From Castor canadensis (Eukaryota; Chordata; Mammalia; Rodentia; Castoridae): a stretch of 64,000 nt of DNA. The translations under genes were made by a program, and so were the position numbers. How positions within the stretch are numbered: the first letter of the stretch is position 1; each line of letters opens with the position of its first letter. Location: NCBI RefSeq assembly GCF_047511655.1, contig NC_133398.1, forward strand, positions 109,384,332 to 109,448,331. Direction: 5' to 3'. The notes beneath the pieces are model-generated. The model was not told where the DNA came from. It saw nothing but the letters and a program-made list of their open reading frames with translations, and ran no database searches. This document shows positions 10,794 to 23,024 of this stretch, piece by piece.

Positions 10794-13700
10794 ATGGCAG
10801 GAATCACCACATACCTATCAGTACTAACACTTAATGTCAATGGACTTAATTCACCCATCAAAAGACACCGTTTGACAAAATGGATTAAAAAAGAAGATCC
10901 AACAATTTGTTGCTTACAGGAGACTCATCTCACCGACAGAAATAAGCATATGCTTAGGATGAAAGGCTGGAAGAAGATTTACCAAGCTAATGGCCCCCGA
11001 AAACAAGCAGGAGTAGCAATACTTATCTCTGACAAAGTAGACTTCAAACCTACATTGATCAAACGAGACAAAGAAGGACATTCCATACTAATAAAAGGGG
11101 AAATAGACCAAAAGGAAATAATAATCATCAATCTGTACGCACCCAATGTCAACGCACCCAATTTCATCAAACATACCCTGAAAGACCTAAAAGCATATAT
11201 AAACGCCAACACAGTGGTTGTGGGAGACTTTAACACTCCATTATCATCAATAGATAGGTCATCCAAACAAAAACTCAATAAAGAAATCCAAGATCTAAAA
11301 TATGCAATAGATCAAGTGGACCTAGTAGATGTCTATAGAACATTTCATCCAACCTCTACACAATATACATTCTTCTCAGCAGCCCATGGAACCTTCTCCA
11401 AAATAGATCATATCCTAGGGCACAAAGCAAGCCTCAGCAAATATAAGAAAATAGAAATAATACCGTGCATACTATCTGACCACAATGCAGTAAAAGTAGA
11501 ACTCAACAACAAAAGTAAAGACAAAAAACATGCAAACAGCTGGAAACTAAATAACTCATTACTTAATGAAGAATGGATCATCGATGCAATAAAAGAGGAA
11601 ATTAAAAAGTTCCTAGAAGTCAATGAAAATGAAAACACAACCTACTGGAACCTATGGGACACAGCTAAGGCAGTCTTGAGAGGAAAGTTTATAGCCATGA
11701 GTGCATATATTAAAAAGATTGAAAGATCCCAAATCAATGACCTAATGATACATCTCAAACTCCTAGAAAAACAAGAACAAGCAAATCCCAAAACAAATAG
11801 AAGGAGAGAAATAACAAAAATAAGAGCTGAAATCAACGAAATAGAAACCAAAAAAACCATACAAAGAATCAATGAAACAAAAAGTTGGTTCTTTGAAAAA
11901 ATAAACAAGATCGATAGACCCCTGGCAAACCTGACTAAAATGAGGAGAGAAAAAACCCAAATTAGTAGAATCAGGAATGCAAAAGGGGAGATAACAACAA
12001 ACACCATGGAAATCCAGGAACTCATCAGAGACTACTTTGAGAACCTATATTCAAATAAATTTGAAAATCTAAAAGAAATGGACAGATTTCTAGATACATA
12101 TGATCATCCAAAACTGAACCAAGAGGAAATTAATCACCTGAATAGACCTATAACACAAAATGAAATTGAAGCAGCAATCAAGAGTCTCCCCAAAAAGAAA
12201 AGTCCAGGACCTGATGGATTCTCTGCTGAATTCTATCAGACCTTTAAAGAAGAACTGATACCAACCCTCCTTAAACTGTTCCATGAAATAGAAAGGGAAG
12301 GAAAACTGCCAAACACATTTTATGAAGCCAGTATTACACTTATCCCAAAACCAGGCAAAGACACCTCCAAAAAGGAGAACTATAGGCCAATCTCCTTAAT
12401 GAACATTGATGCAAAAATCCTCAACAAAATAATGGCAAACCGAATTCAGCAACACATCAAAAAGATTATCCACCACGACCAGGTAGGCTTCATCCCAGGG
12501 ATGCAGGGGTGGTTCAACATACGAAAATCAATAAACGTAATAAACCACATTAACAGAAGCAAAGACAAAAACCACTTGATCATCTCAATAGATGCAGAAA
12601 AAGCCTTTGATAAGATCCAACATCATTTCATGATAAAAGCTCTAAGAAAACTAGGAATAGAAGGAAAGTTCCTCAACATTATAAAAGCTATATATGACAA
12701 ACCTACAGCCAGCATTATACTTAACGGAGAAAAATTAAAACCGTTCCCTCTAAAATCAGGAACCAGACAAGGATGCCCACTATCTCCACTCCTATTCAAC
12801 ATAGTACTGGAATTCCTAGCCAGAGCAATTAGGCAAGAAGAAGGAATAAAAGGAATACAAATAGGTAAAGAAACTGTCAAAATATCCCTATTTGCAGACG
12901 ACATGATCCTATACCTTAAAGACCCAAAAAACTCTACTCAGAAGCTTCTAGACATCATCAATAGCTATAGCAAAGTAGCAGGATATAAAATCAACATAGA
13001 AAAATCATTAGCATTTCTATACACTAACAATGAGCAAACGGAAAAAGAATGTATGAAAACAATTCCATTTACAATAGCCTCAAAAAAAATCAAATACCTA
13101 GGTGTAAACCTAACAAAAGATGTGAAAGACCTCTACAAGGAAAACTATACACTTCTGAAGAAAGAGATTGAGGAAGACTATAGAAAGTGGAGAGATCTCC
13201 CATGCTCATGGATTGGTAGAATCAACATAGTAAAAATGTCGATACTCCCCAAAGTAATCTACATGTTTAATGCAATTCCCATCAAAATTCCAATGACATT
13301 CATTAAAGAGATTGAAAAATCTACTGTGAAATTTATATGGAAACACAAGAGGCCACGAATAGCCAAGGCAATACTCAGTCAAAAGAACAATGCAGGAGGT
13401 ATCACAATACCTGACTTCAAACTATATTACAAAGCAATAACAATAAAAACAGCATGGTACTGGCACAAAAACAGACATGAAGACCAGTGGAACAGAATAG
13501 AGGACCCAGATATGAAGCCACACAACTATGAGCAACTTATCTTTGACAAAGGAGCTAAAAATATACGATGGAGAAATAGCAGCCTCTTCAACAAAAACTG
13601 CTGGGAAAACTGGTTAGCAGTCTGCAAAAAACTGAAACTAGATCCATGTATATCACCCTATACCAAGATTAACTCAAAATGGATCAAGGATCTTAATATC

Positions 13701-14612
13701 AGACCCCAAACTCTTAAGTTGATACAAGAAAGAGTAGGAAATACTCTGGAGTTAGTAGGTATAGGTAAGAACTTTCTCAATGAAACCCCAGCAGCACAGC
13801 AACTAAGAGATAGCATAGATAAATGGGACCTCATAAAACTAAAAAGCTTCTGTTCATCAAAAGAAATGGTCTCTAAACTGAAGAGAACAACCACACAGTG
13901 GGAGAAAATATTTGCCAATTATACATCAGACAAAGGACTGATAACCAGAATATACAGGGAACTTAAAAAACTAAATTCTCCCAAAACTAATGAACCAATA
14001 AAGAAATGGGCATGTGAACTAAACAGAACTTTCTCAAAAGAAGAAATTCAAATGGCCAGAAAACACATGAAAAAATGCTCACCATCTCTAGCAATAAAGG
14101 AAATGCAAATTAAAACCACACTAAGATTCCACCTCACCCCTGTTAGAATAGCCATCATCAGCAACACCACCAACAACAGGTGTTGGCGAGGATGCGGGGA
14201 AAAAGGAACCCTTTTACACTGTTGGTGGGAATGTAGACTAGTACAACCACTCTGGAAAAAAATTTGGAGGCTACTTAAAAAGATGGACATCGATCTACCA
14301 TTTGATCCAGCAATACCACTCTTGGGGATATACCCAAAAGACTGTTACTCCAGAGGCACCTGCACATCCATGTTTATTGCGGCACTATTCACAATAGCCA
14401 AGTTATGGAAACAGCCAAGATGTCCCAGCACTGACGAATGGATTAAGAAAATGTGGTATCTATACACAATGGAATTTTATGCAGCCATGAAGAAGAACGA
14501 AATGTTATCATTCGCTGGTAAATGGATGGAATTGGAGAACATCATTCTGAGTGAGGTTAGCCTGGCTCAAAAGACCAAAAATCGTATGTTCTCCCTCATA
14601 TGTGGACATTAG
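10794..14612 (+). CDS. L1 ORF2 protein (endonuclease and reverse transcriptase)
   Basis: A 1272-residue ORF2p, close to the human length of 1275. It nicks target DNA and reverse-transcribes L1 RNA at the nick (target-primed reverse transcription). The N-terminal APE-like endonuclease retains N14, E43, D145, N147, D229 and H230. The reverse transcriptase has its catalytic FADD at residues 700-703, the same numbering as in human L1. The C-terminal C-x3-C-x7-H-x4-C motif begins at C1130. There is no internal stop or frameshift. The ORF starts 50 bp after the ORF1 stop, in a bicistronic layout, so translation probably depends on unconventional reinitiation or ORF1 termination. The stop TAG is at 14610-14612. 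It is very probably enzymatically intact, but activity is not shown by sequence alone. Confidence 0.97.
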   Translation: MAGITTYLSVLTLNVNGLNSPIKRHRLTKWIKKEDPTICCLQETHLTDRNKHMLRMKGWKKIYQANGPRKQAGVAILISDKVDFKPTLIKRDKEGHSILIKGEIDQKEIIIINLYAPNVNAPNFIKHTLKDLKAYINANTVVVGDFNTPLSSIDRSSKQKLNKEIQDLKYAIDQVDLVDVYRTFHPTSTQYTFFSAAHGTFSKIDHILGHKASLSKYKKIEIIPCILSDHNAVKVELNNKSKDKKHANSWKLNNSLLNEEWIIDAIKEEIKKFLEVNENENTTYWNLWDTAKAVLRGKFIAMSAYIKKIERSQINDLMIHLKLLEKQEQANPKTNRRREITKIRAEINEIETKKTIQRINETKSWFFEKINKIDRPLANLTKMRREKTQISRIRNAKGEITTNTMEIQELIRDYFENLYSNKFENLKEMDRFLDTYDHPKLNQEEINHLNRPITQNEIEAAIKSLPKKKSPGPDGFSAEFYQTFKEELIPTLLKLFHEIEREGKLPNTFYEASITLIPKPGKDTSKKENYRPISLMNIDAKILNKIMANRIQQHIKKIIHHDQVGFIPGMQGWFNIRKSINVINHINRSKDKNHLIISIDAEKAFDKIQHHFMIKALRKLGIEGKFLNIIKAIYDKPTASIILNGEKLKPFPLKSGTRQGCPLSPLLFNIVLEFLARAIRQEEGIKGIQIGKETVKISLFADDMILYLKDPKNSTQKLLDIINSYSKVAGYKINIEKSLAFLYTNNEQTEKECMKTIPFTIASKKIKYLGVNLTKDVKDLYKENYTLLKKEIEEDYRKWRDLPCSWIGRINIVKMSILPKVIYMFNAIPIKIPMTFIKEIEKSTVKFIWKHKRPRIAKAILSQKNNAGGITIPDFKLYYKAITIKTAWYWHKNRHEDQWNRIEDPDMKPHNYEQLIFDKGAKNIRWRNSSLFNKNCWENWLAVCKKLKLDPCISPYTKINSKWIKDLNIRPQTLKLIQERVGNTLELVGIGKNFLNETPAAQQLRDSIDKWDLIKLKSFCSSKEMVSKLKRTTTQWEKIFANYTSDKGLITRIYRELKKLNSPKTNEPIKKWACELNRTFSKEEIQMARKHMKKCSPSLAIKEMQIKTTLRFHLTPVRIAIISNTTNNRCWRGCGEKGTLLHCWWECRLVQPLWKKIWRLLKKMDIDLPFDPAIPLLGIYPKDCYSRGTCTSMFIAALFTIAKLWKQPRCPSTDEWIKKMWYLYTMEFYAAMKKNEMLSFAGKWMELENIILSEVSLAQKTKNRMFSLICGH

Positions 14613-15096
14613 ATCAAGGGCAAACACAACAAGGGGATTGGACTATGAGCACATGATAAAAGCGAGAGCACACAAGGGAGGGGTGAGGATAGGTAAGACA
14701 CCTAAAAAACTAGCTAGCATTTGTTGCCCTTAACGCAGAGAAACTAAAGCAGATACCTTAAAGCAACTGAGGCCAATAGGAAAAGGGGACCAGGAATTAG
14801 AGAAAAGGTTAGATCAAAAAGAATTAACCTAGAAGGTAACACCCACACACAGGAAATCAATGTGAGTCAATGCCCTGTATAGCTATCCTTATCTCAACCA
14901 GCAAAACCCCTTGTTCCTTCCTATTATTGCTTATACTCTCTCTACAACAAAATTAGAGATAAGGGCAAAATAGTTTCTGCTGGGTATTGAGGGGGGGAGC
15001 GGGAGGGGGTGGAGTGGGTGGTAAGGGAGGGGGTGGGGGCAGGGGGGAGAAATGAACCAAGCCTTGTATGCACATATGAATAATAAAAGAAAAATG

Positions 15097-15132
<36 letters not shown>
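14613..15132 (+). other. L1 copy B 3' UTR, polyadenylation signal and poly(A)
   Basis: Starts after the ORF2 stop. A guanine-rich tract at 14991-15050 has many GGG runs and potential quadruplex character. AATAAA is at 15082-15087, and an uninterrupted A run of 37 at 15097-15133 leads into the target-site duplication. Confidence 0.92.
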
Positions 15133-15135
<3 letters not shown>

Positions 15136-15147
15136 AAAAAGCCATTA
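15133..15147. repeat. Target-site duplication, right copy (full-length L1)
   Basis: An exact 15-bp match to 8060-8074. The first A is shared with the poly(A) run. Confidence 0.93.
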
Positions 15148-16035
15148 ATTTGGAGTCTAACCACATGTTACAGTGTGTGATGGTCTCTTCCTTTTTGAAA
15201 GGAGAAGGGCTCAATCTGTTTTGAATCTTTTTGGCTATCTTCTCTCCTGCTGCTTGTCATCCATTCTTTCTCTTCAATATTCAATCATATTCTCTTAATT
15301 GCTATCGTCTCATTTATAAAACATGATCTCAAATTTCTTCATTCAAAAAACAGCAACAGGAGCAGCAACAGCAGAAAAAACACCCTCTGAATTCTACTTT
15401 TCCCTCCTGCTACCAATCTGTAATCTTTCCTTGAAAGCCAATATTATCAAAACACATGCTTTTCCATACAGTTTTTGTCATTTACATGTCTGACAATTGA
15501 CTGCAATTGGCTTCAGTCTCAGTCAAGAACCCTAGCAGCTCCCATCACTTCAACTCCTATTCTATCCCAGGCTCTTGAACCTCCCTCCTCCATTCTTCTT
15601 TTCCTGTTCGCTTTTATCTCTTTCACCATATCCTCACGATTCAATTTCTAGCCCACTAAATGCCCGTTTGTAATTTCCTTTGCAGACCCAGGTTCTGAAA
15701 ATGGAGTGTTTTCACCTTTGGGATAAGCAAGACTTCACTTTTCAATGTATCATTTCTTCCAGACGATCTTATCTAAACACCAGGTTTCAAAATCTCCTTG
15801 CAAAAAGAAAATATAAAAAAAATGTATACAATCACTTTAGATCTATCCTCATAGCTCCTGGTGAAATAAACATTTCTGTTTAGCATCTCTATTTAGAAAT
15901 CTATAAAGAAGTGCACATTCAACATGCCAGAGTTGTTTTAAATTACATTTTCCCAAGTAAATATCTTGCACTGTTATCTATGAAAAAAAGACAGTTCTAA
16001 CTATTGTATTGTCTGGAGAAGAACCTTAGGAATTG
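15148..16035. other. Non-coding stretch, nothing recognised
   Basis: Pyrimidine-rich in the middle. The longest open frame is 67 codons without family features. No RNA gene is seen. Confidence 0.5.
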
Positions 16036-16400
16036 CAATTATTATCTTACTCCCTTTTGTGTGTGTGTGCTGGATGAGTGTACATTGCGGCATTTGTGAA
16101 AGTTCTTACAATATGTCAAATACATCATACTTTGAGTCACCCCATGCACCCTTCTCCTTTAATCAATCTTGCCCTCCCCATTCCTGGACTAGTTTCAACA
16201 GGTATCATTTTTCATTTACATACATGTGCACACAGTATTTGTACCATATTAACTCTCCTTTGCGCCTTTCCCCATCTCCTCCTCTTTCCACTGATACCAA
16301 CACCCACCAAGCAGGACCCATCCTGCCCTCCTGTTTTCTGATTTTGTAAAAGAAAAAAATAACATTTTTACTTGTTTAAGATGAATACACAGGGAGTTTC
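16036..16400 (-). mobile_element. Old L1, 3' UTR half (reverse orientation)
   Basis: The antisense L1 3' UTR of the same old family as 18745-19080. Shared landmarks include 'acattgcggcatttgtgaaag', 'tagtttcaacaggtatca' and 'ttttgtaaaagaaaaa'. It abuts an ORF2 piece in the opposite orientation at about 16400, so the two together look like one inverted insertion. Confidence 0.75.
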
Positions 16401-16955
16401 CTTGAAGAAGCTGCCTACAGTATGGGAGAAAATCTTTGCCAGCTATGCATCTGAGAAGGGACTGATAACTGGAATATACAGGAAGCTCAAAAAACTAAAC
16501 TCCCAAAAATGCAATGACCCAATGAAGAAATGAAAAGAACTGAACAGAGCTTTCTTAAAGGAAGAAGTCCAAATGGCCACAAACCACATGAATAAATGTT
16601 CAACAACCCTGGCCATAAGGAATTGCAAATGGAAACCACCTTAATGTTCCACCTCACTCCTGTTAGGAGGGCTAACATCAAGAACACAAACAACAACAAA
16701 TATTGGTGAGAATGTGGGGTAAAGGCAACTCTCATAAAATCCTGGTGAGAATGTAAATTAGTACAACTACTGTGAAGAAACATATGAAGGCTCCTCAAAA
16801 AACTAAAATTATAACTGCCATATGATCGTGCAATTCCATTCTTAGGAATGTAAGTCGGATTCAACAAAGCCACCGGCACACGCATGTTTATTGCAGCCTT
16901 ATTCACAACAGCTAAGTTATGGAAAAGCCAAGATGTTCTTCTGATGAGTGGATTT
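16401..16955 (+). pseudogene. Old L1, ORF2 3' half in inverted orientation
   Basis: Matches the C-terminal ORF2 region of copy B, starting near 'tatgggagaaaatctttgcc' and running to 'agccaagatgttcttctgatg', with many substitutions and small indels. The frame is broken by multiple stops. Its orientation is opposite to the adjoining 3' UTR half, as expected from twin-primed reverse transcription. Confidence 0.8.
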
Positions 16956-17619
16956 TAAATATCCCTTTCTTTGTCCACTATGCTGTAATCCAGAATCAAA
17001 CCATACTGTTATTTATTATGACATGTTGATTGAATCTTTCTGTAAAGATAAATCTTGCTCTCCCCTCCATTCTCTCTCTCTCATTCATACACACACACAA
17101 GGTAATCCAATTTACAATGCACTTTCTTCTGGAGCATGAAGTTATTCTGGAACTTGTTTTCCTCTTTCAGTCTCTCCTTTTCTGTATCCATCATTCTAAA
17201 ATGCAAATGATACCTAGAGACAAAGCCCTAAAATAATTAAAAGGCTCTTCAGTGTTTCATATACAAGCATAATAAAACAGATTTGCATATTAATATGTGC
17301 CACATGGAGTGTTGTGTGATCTGAACTTTACTTATCTCCCCTAAATCTCACAATTGATACCATGATCAACAATATGTTCAATAAACATGCTAATTGAAGC
17401 ATGATATGCACCTAGAATGAAGAACAAATTATAAATTTATGTTTAGATGAATTTTCATAAAGTAATTATGCAGCTATAACTACCTTAAGAGAAAGCTAAA
17501 AACCTTCTCATGCTTTACTTCAGTCAACACCTAAAAAATACTAACTTAATAATTTCATAAAATATTGTTTTTCTATGCTTAAAATATGAATATATAAAAA
17601 TATCGTAAATTAATTTTGC
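16956..17619. other. AT-rich stretch, nothing recognised
   Basis: Only short frames occur. No repeat family is assigned. Confidence 0.5.
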
Positions 17620-18010
17620 CTCTGGTAAACTTCACTCAAAGTAAGATTCATGAGTACGAAACAGGTTTGGTTCCTTTCTTCTCTGTTGATGAATATACTA
17701 CATTGATGTTTTTAATTATAATTAGTGTAATAATGAACATTATTATACATGTCCTTTTATATATGCATTCATCAGTTAGTGTGATACATACTAAAAAAGA
17801 GCCAAACATTTAGGATGTAGTAGAGTTATATTATCATTTTTATGCTGTTTTCCAAAGTGGTTTCACAGATTTACCTTCTGTTAGAAATATAGAATGGCTT
17901 CTGTTGTATATTTTTTATTTTGCATTATTCTACTTAGCATAGAGAATAACTGTTGAGTAGTTATTTATAGTCTCTTGATCTTTTATGTGTTTTCTTTTAT
18001 AAATATTTTT
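17620..18010 (-). mobile_element. Highly decayed ancient L1 (L1M-like) fragment
   Basis: The order of 'cactcaaagtaagattcatgag', 'ttttccaaagtggttt' and 'ttctacttagca'-like phrases resembles reverse-strand ancient L1. Divergence is high and the borders are uncertain. Confidence 0.4.
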
Positions 18011-18744
18011 CACTGAGTCTAAGGAAGTTTCTCTTTGTTTTTGATTTGTCAAGAGTTGTGGTCACAGATGAGTATGAAATTCATAAACTGTATTTTCCAG
18101 TTTTTATTGATAACACTATAAGTTGCTTTTGTCTTATTTATTTTGCTATTGGGGCAATTTCTATTTATTGAGTTTCAACTATTAAACTAACACAGCTTTC
18201 TTAGAAGAAACTTTGGAATCCATTTGCTAATGTTCATCTTACAGTATTTTTAAAACTCATTTATGAGAACAAATTATATGACATTTTCTGTTTTTGAATA
18301 TTTTTAGTGAGGTTCTTCTGGAGTCACTATGTTCCATCTGCTCCTTCTTACCTTCTTTTCCCTCTGTATATGACAATCTGCATACTATCTGCTACTTTAT
18401 CTCTTCATTTACAAATTCGCAATTTCACCAAGAAATTCTGCTGCTTAATTGAAATTTTAATTATTTTCATGTCTAAATATTAGATGGGCTTTTTATTTTT
18501 CCTCTCCTTTCTTTGCTTTTCATCTCACCTATTTTTTGTGGTGCTTATACCAACAATTTGTTGTTCATTTTTCTTAATTTGGCAAAAGTATATTCTACAT
18601 CTCCTCATCTACGTTCTGAATAAATTGAACACTATTTTTCTAAAACTTAATTTGAAAAATACAGTATCTCTTTGTTTAATTTTTCTTCCCTTTTCATCAT
18701 TTGGATGTATACAATAATGTTAGTATTTTTACTAAAATTGGATT
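18011..18744. other. AT-rich stretch, possibly more decayed L1
   Basis: T-rich on the plus strand, with no confident family assignment and no gene. Confidence 0.4.
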
Positions 18745-19940
18745 TTTTTTAATGTTCTGCTGGGTGAAGGTACATTGAGGAATTTATAAAATTTCTTACA
18801 ATATATGAAATATGTCAGAGTTGAATTCATCCCCTCCATTCCCCTTTATTCCTCCCTATCCCCATTCCTGGAATAGTTCCAACAGGTATCACTTTCTACT
18901 TACGCATGTGTGCACAGCGTTTGCACTATGTTCACCCTTCTACAAACTTTCTCCACATCCTCCCCGTCCCACTGTAACCAACCACTCACCTGCCCCCCGC
19001 ACAGGACCTGCTCTACCCTCCTGAACTGTTATTTTGTAAAAGAAAAATGAAATGACATTTTTATTTGTTTAAAGTAGCTATACAGGGAGTTTACTTACAA
19101 TATTTCCATGTAATGTATTCTAACCTAAGTTGGTTCATCTCTTATTTGTCTTCTTTCTGCCTTAGTCCCCTTCTTATGAAAATACCACATTTTCTTCTTC
19201 CATTCATCAGTAGTGGGGCATCTTGCTGTTTCCATAGCTTAGCTACTATGAATCATGCTGCAATAAACATGGGTGTGCAGGTGCCTTTATTGTACCCTCA
19301 CTTATATTCCTTTGTGTATGTCCCTAGGAGTGGAATTGCTGTAACATAATGTATTTCTATTTTTAGGTTTTTGAGGAGCCTCCATGTTGTCTTCCACAGT
19401 ATTTGCACTAATTTACACTCCCACCAGCAGTATATGAGGGTTCACTTTTCCCTAAATCCTCTCCAACATTTGTTGTTGTCTGTGTTCTTGATGGTAGCCA
19501 TTCCAAAAAGAGTGAGGTGGAATCTTAGTGTGGTTGTGATTTGCATCTCCTTTATGGCCAGAGATGTTGAGTATTTCTTCATGTAATTTTGTCCTTTCAG
19601 AATTCTCTACTCAGCTCATTTGCCCATTTTTAAAATTTGGTCATTAATTTTTGGGGAGTTTAGTTTTTTAATATCCCTGTAAAATTTGGTTATTAATCCC
19701 TTATCAGATGTGTACCTGGCAAAGATTTTTCTCCCATTCTGTGGGGAGTCTCTTCAATTTGGTTACCATTTCTTTTGTTCTACATGAGCTTTTTAATTTC
19801 ATGTAATCTCATTTGGCAATTCTTTCTCTTAGTTGCTGAGCAATTTATGTTCTTCTTAGGAAGTCATTCCCTATGCCTAAGAATTCCCATGTTTTCCCTG
19901 ATCTTTCCTGCTCTAGCTTCAGAGGAAGCTGGATATTTTG
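18745..19940 (-). mobile_element. Old L1: 3' UTR and ORF2 C-terminal part, reverse
   Basis: Reading the minus strand, an ORF2 C-terminal remnant (about 19940 down to 19180) is followed by the older-type 3' UTR (19180 to 18745). Plus-strand landmarks are 'cattcatcagtagtggggca', 'gcaataaacatgggtgtgca', 'aatcctctccaacatttg' and 'gatttgcatctcctttatgg', all reverse complements of conserved ORF2 sequence. It carries scattered substitutions and broken frames. The 3' UTR lacks the G-rich tract seen in the young copies. Confidence 0.85.
19190..19940 (-). pseudogene. L1 ORF2 C-terminal remnant
   Basis: Broken reverse-strand coding sequence corresponding to the C-terminal third of ORF2. It covers the region equivalent to the Cys/His motif and the '[11 protein letters not shown]' block. 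Stops and indels interrupt it, and it has no promoter or intact start. Confidence 0.75.
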
Positions 19941-21231
19941 TATGGCACATGTTTGATATAATTTCAAGTTTTCATGACTTTCTCCAAAGACTTAATTTTG
20001 TTTTTCAGTCTGCCACTAAAGTAACTGCAGATAAACTTATGGGACTGGGTCAAATGAAGCTATTTCAGTAATTGTGAAGATTGGTTTATTGCTGTTTGCA
20101 CTTGAGTGGAATTTTAAATGGAAGTCTTAGATGTGGTATTTACCAATATCTTACTAATTGGTCAATTCTGTATTCCAATTTTTGGTTTTGCTTACTTTCT
20201 ACTTTCTGTTATATTTTAATAAGTTGGTTTCACTCATTAAACATATAGTGGGGAGAATGGAAGCAATATGTGAACTTTCCTCAGTATTCTTTCCTTATTG
20301 CCAAAATTTCACCCCTTAAATAGTAATGTATTTTGACTCATTTTGTAACCACAGTCACATATAACTCTCCAAAATTCCTTGCAGTTTCTGAGTCCTATTG
20401 GTTCAGATTTGTGCTCACTTCTTACTCTTTTGGCATTCAGTGGCTTAAGAGTTGACAGATATCTAGAGGGAGAGAATTCCAAGCCATGACATCTTATTTC
20501 ACTCTGTGTCTGTTCTCAGCAGGATCTTGGTATCCAGTGTCTCAGTTGCCTGCATCTTCTCTATCACCTTTACAAGGACTGTGTGAGTATGTGTGTGTGT
20601 GTGTGTGCTACACAGATTTTCTACCTATGCTCTGTAGGATGGAGTTGGGCTCTCATTTCTGAAAGATAAATATCTTTGTTATTGTGGTTCACACAAAACC
20701 ACATTTCATCTACTGTATGACTGTTGCATAAAATACTTTCTTCAAAATGCTGTTTTCCCAGTTTACTGCTTCATGCACTGTACTTGTGAACTCTGGAGTT
20801 AATTTCTTACAACTTACCCCCTGTACTCTACCTACTACTTCAGTGCCATAATATTAAACACTTATTATCATCTTAATGATCATATGTTTATATTCTACTA
20901 AACAATACCTGTACAATATTTTAAGCATGATAAGTTGCTGTTCAAATTTATGGTCATCTAATGTTTAATTTCATCTTATATTTTTCAAATTTATTTATAT
21001 ATTGATAGATAATACTGTATTTATTACAGATAAGATGCTTAAAATAGATGTATGCAAATCTTTATATGGTTAACTGTAGTACATATATTTGTATATAAAT
21101 ATATAACATCATATATTGACTATTTTTGCCATGAGAACACTAAATTCACTCTCAACATTTTGCAAAAATAAGATAGTGTTGATTATTATTGTCGTTTCAT
21201 TAATGTTTGCTTAATTTTTGTCTTCATATTT
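19941..21231. other. Non-coding stretch before the SOX2 pseudogene
   Basis: Contains a short TG repeat at 20589-20608. No gene or confident repeat family was seen. Confidence 0.5.
20589..20608. repeat. (TG)n microsatellite
   Basis: A pure dinucleotide run preceded by an imperfect one. Confidence 0.9.
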
Positions 21232-21243
21232 ATCAACATTTTT
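21232..21243. repeat. Target-site duplication, 3' side of SOX2 pseudogene
   Basis: 'atcaacattttt' here recurs exactly at 22805-22816, at the other end of the retrocopy. Confidence 0.75.
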
Positions 21244-22804
21244 CCCATATTTCAAAAATTTATTTATCTCAACTGTGCATAATGGAGTGAAAACTTCAGT
21301 TGAAAATGTACCTGTTATAAGGATGGTATTAGTTCAAATACATATACTGAATGTCAGCAGACTGATTGGAATAATACAGCTATGGAAAATAAAAGGGGTT
21401 ACCTTAAAATATCACAATAAATTTACAGAAATATTACAAACCATAAGAAAATGCTGCAAACACAGTAATTCCATGTTTTTTATCTGAAAAAATGGAAAGG
21501 TGGGATTGAACAAAAGCTATTACAAATTACCAACGATGTCAGCTGGCGAGGCCATTTATTCTTTATTGTTTGCTTTTTAACAGTAAGTTAAAAAATTTAG
21601 TACAACCTAAAACTTTTTTGCCCTTTTAAAGAAGACCACAGATTTGATTTTGCCAGTACTTATTCTAATACTTTTTCCTTTTGTACAAATGTCCAAATTT
21701 GAAAACTTTTATCTTTCCACATTTGCAGCAGTACTGAATTTCAGCTGCAGGAATAAAATTCAGCAAGAAGCCTTTCCTTGAAAACTACTGGCAAATTCTC
21801 AGTTTATAAACAATGGACGTTTTGATTGCCATTTTATCTTGATAAATACTGTACAAAAGTTGTTTGCAAATATTAAAACTTTTCATCGTCGCTTGGAGAC
21901 TAGCTCTAAATATTATTGTAAAGACTTTTGCAAACTTCCTGCGCAGTTTCTATATATACCACTATAACTTTCTTAAAAGTTTTGCATAGTTTTCTCTCCT
22001 ACGGGTCTATACATTTCCCGCTGTCCTTAACCCACTCCCTCAGTTCTCTCTGTGCAGAAATAGTCCCCCCAAAAGAAGTCCAGGATCTCTTAGAAAAGTT
22101 TTCTGGTTGGCATCGCGGTTTTTCCGTGAGTTTGGATGAAATTGGTGTTCTCTTTTGCAGCTGTCATTTGCGGTGGGTGATGAGATTTGTATTTCCTTTT
22201 GAGCTTTATCAGGTTTTTCTCCACGCTGTTTCTTACTCTCCTCTTTTGCGCCCCTTCCATTTCCCTTGTTTTTCTTTGAAAATTTCTTCCCCCTCCAGTT
22301 TGCTGTCCAGCCCTCACATGTACTAGAGGGGCAGTGTGCCATTAAAGGCCGTGCGGGGCACCAGGCAGCTCTGGTAGTGCTGGGACATGTGAAGTGCTGA
22401 TCGCGTTCCGCTTGAGGCTCGGGTGCTGCGGGTCGCCCAGCTGGTCCTGCAATGGGCTGCAGCTGCCATGCGTCCGGCCGTTCGGGTGCAGTAACTGGCC
22501 CAGGTCGGCACCCACCAGATCCCTGGCAGGCGCTTGGCCTCATGCATGAACCACCGCTTCTCCATTTCCCACAAAGTTCCACTGGGTCCCCAGGCGCTTG
22601 GTGATCACCAAGTTGTGCCACCTGGCGTTTTCCTGGGCCATCTTGCACCGCTGCCCTCGGGACCACACCACCAGGGCGTTCATGGGCCTCTGGATACGGT
22701 GCGGGCTGCTTTTCTGGTTGTCGCCCCCGCCACCAAGGTGAAATTGTTGCAGCCGCAGCCCCCAAAGCTTGCCGTGGCCCTCCGGGGGTGGGGGTGTCGT
22801 ATTA
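21244..22804 (-). pseudogene. SOX2P: SOX2 processed pseudogene (retrocopy)
   Basis: SOX2 is an HMG-box transcription factor of pluripotent and neural progenitor cells. Reading the minus strand, the HMG box is recognisable near 22540-22740 ([21 protein letters not shown] in frame, then frameshifted). A central piece lies at about 22420-22500. The C-terminus ('LHMSQHYQS' to 'NGTLPL') is at about 22318-22385, next to the ancestral stop at 22314-22316. A long 3' UTR follows to 21244, ending with 'gagataaataaatttttgaa', a short A run and a 12-bp duplication. The copy is 5'-truncated in the first codons, lacks two internal coding segments and carries frameshifts and stops. SOX2 has no introns, so the duplication and tail, not intron loss, show that it was retroposed by L1. 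It is not expected to be functional. Confidence 0.9.
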
Positions 22805-22816
22805 ATCAACATTTTT
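22805..22816. repeat. Target-site duplication, 5' side of SOX2 pseudogene
   Basis: Exact copy of 21232-21243. Confidence 0.75.
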
Positions 22817-22985
22817 ATTATGTCTCATAAGAAAGCTCTTCTTTTTATTCAAGGAACTGGGAATAAATGCTCTCGTATTTTTGTTTGCTGAAAATTATTT
22901 TAATGTTTTGGTCCTTAAAACTAATATTCTCTTGTTTAAAGATGTAAGTTTTCAGAATTTTATAACAAGTATATATGTGAGTGTG

Positions 22986-23024
<39 letters not shown>

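Larger units (their letters stand above)
8075..15132 (+). mobile_element. Full-length young LINE-1 (copy B), both ORFs intact
   Basis: A complete autonomous non-LTR retrotransposon of about 7.06 kb. Its parts in order are a GC-rich 5' UTR (8079-9540), ORF1 (9541-10743), a 50-bp spacer, ORF2 (10794-14612), a 3' UTR with a G-rich tract, AATAAA at 15082-15087 and a 37-base poly(A) at 15097-15133. The element starts with 'gattccaagatggcgg'. Four bases (gaaa) between the duplication and this start look untemplated. A perfect 15-bp target-site duplication flanks it. Intact frames, conserved catalytic residues, a long pure poly(A) and an exact duplication all indicate a recent and possibly still competent element. 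Confidence 0.98.

Noticed and set aside
14551-14733. Open frame crossing the L1 ORF2 stop (also 5180-5362)
   Set aside because: A different frame overlapping the ORF2 end and 3' UTR. It is present in both copies only because they are near-identical.
22040-22765. Reverse open frame of 241 codons over the SOX2 region
   Set aside because: It is in the wrong frame for most of the SOX2 sequence and arises from GC-rich codons in a pseudogene. The real homology is spread over several frames.
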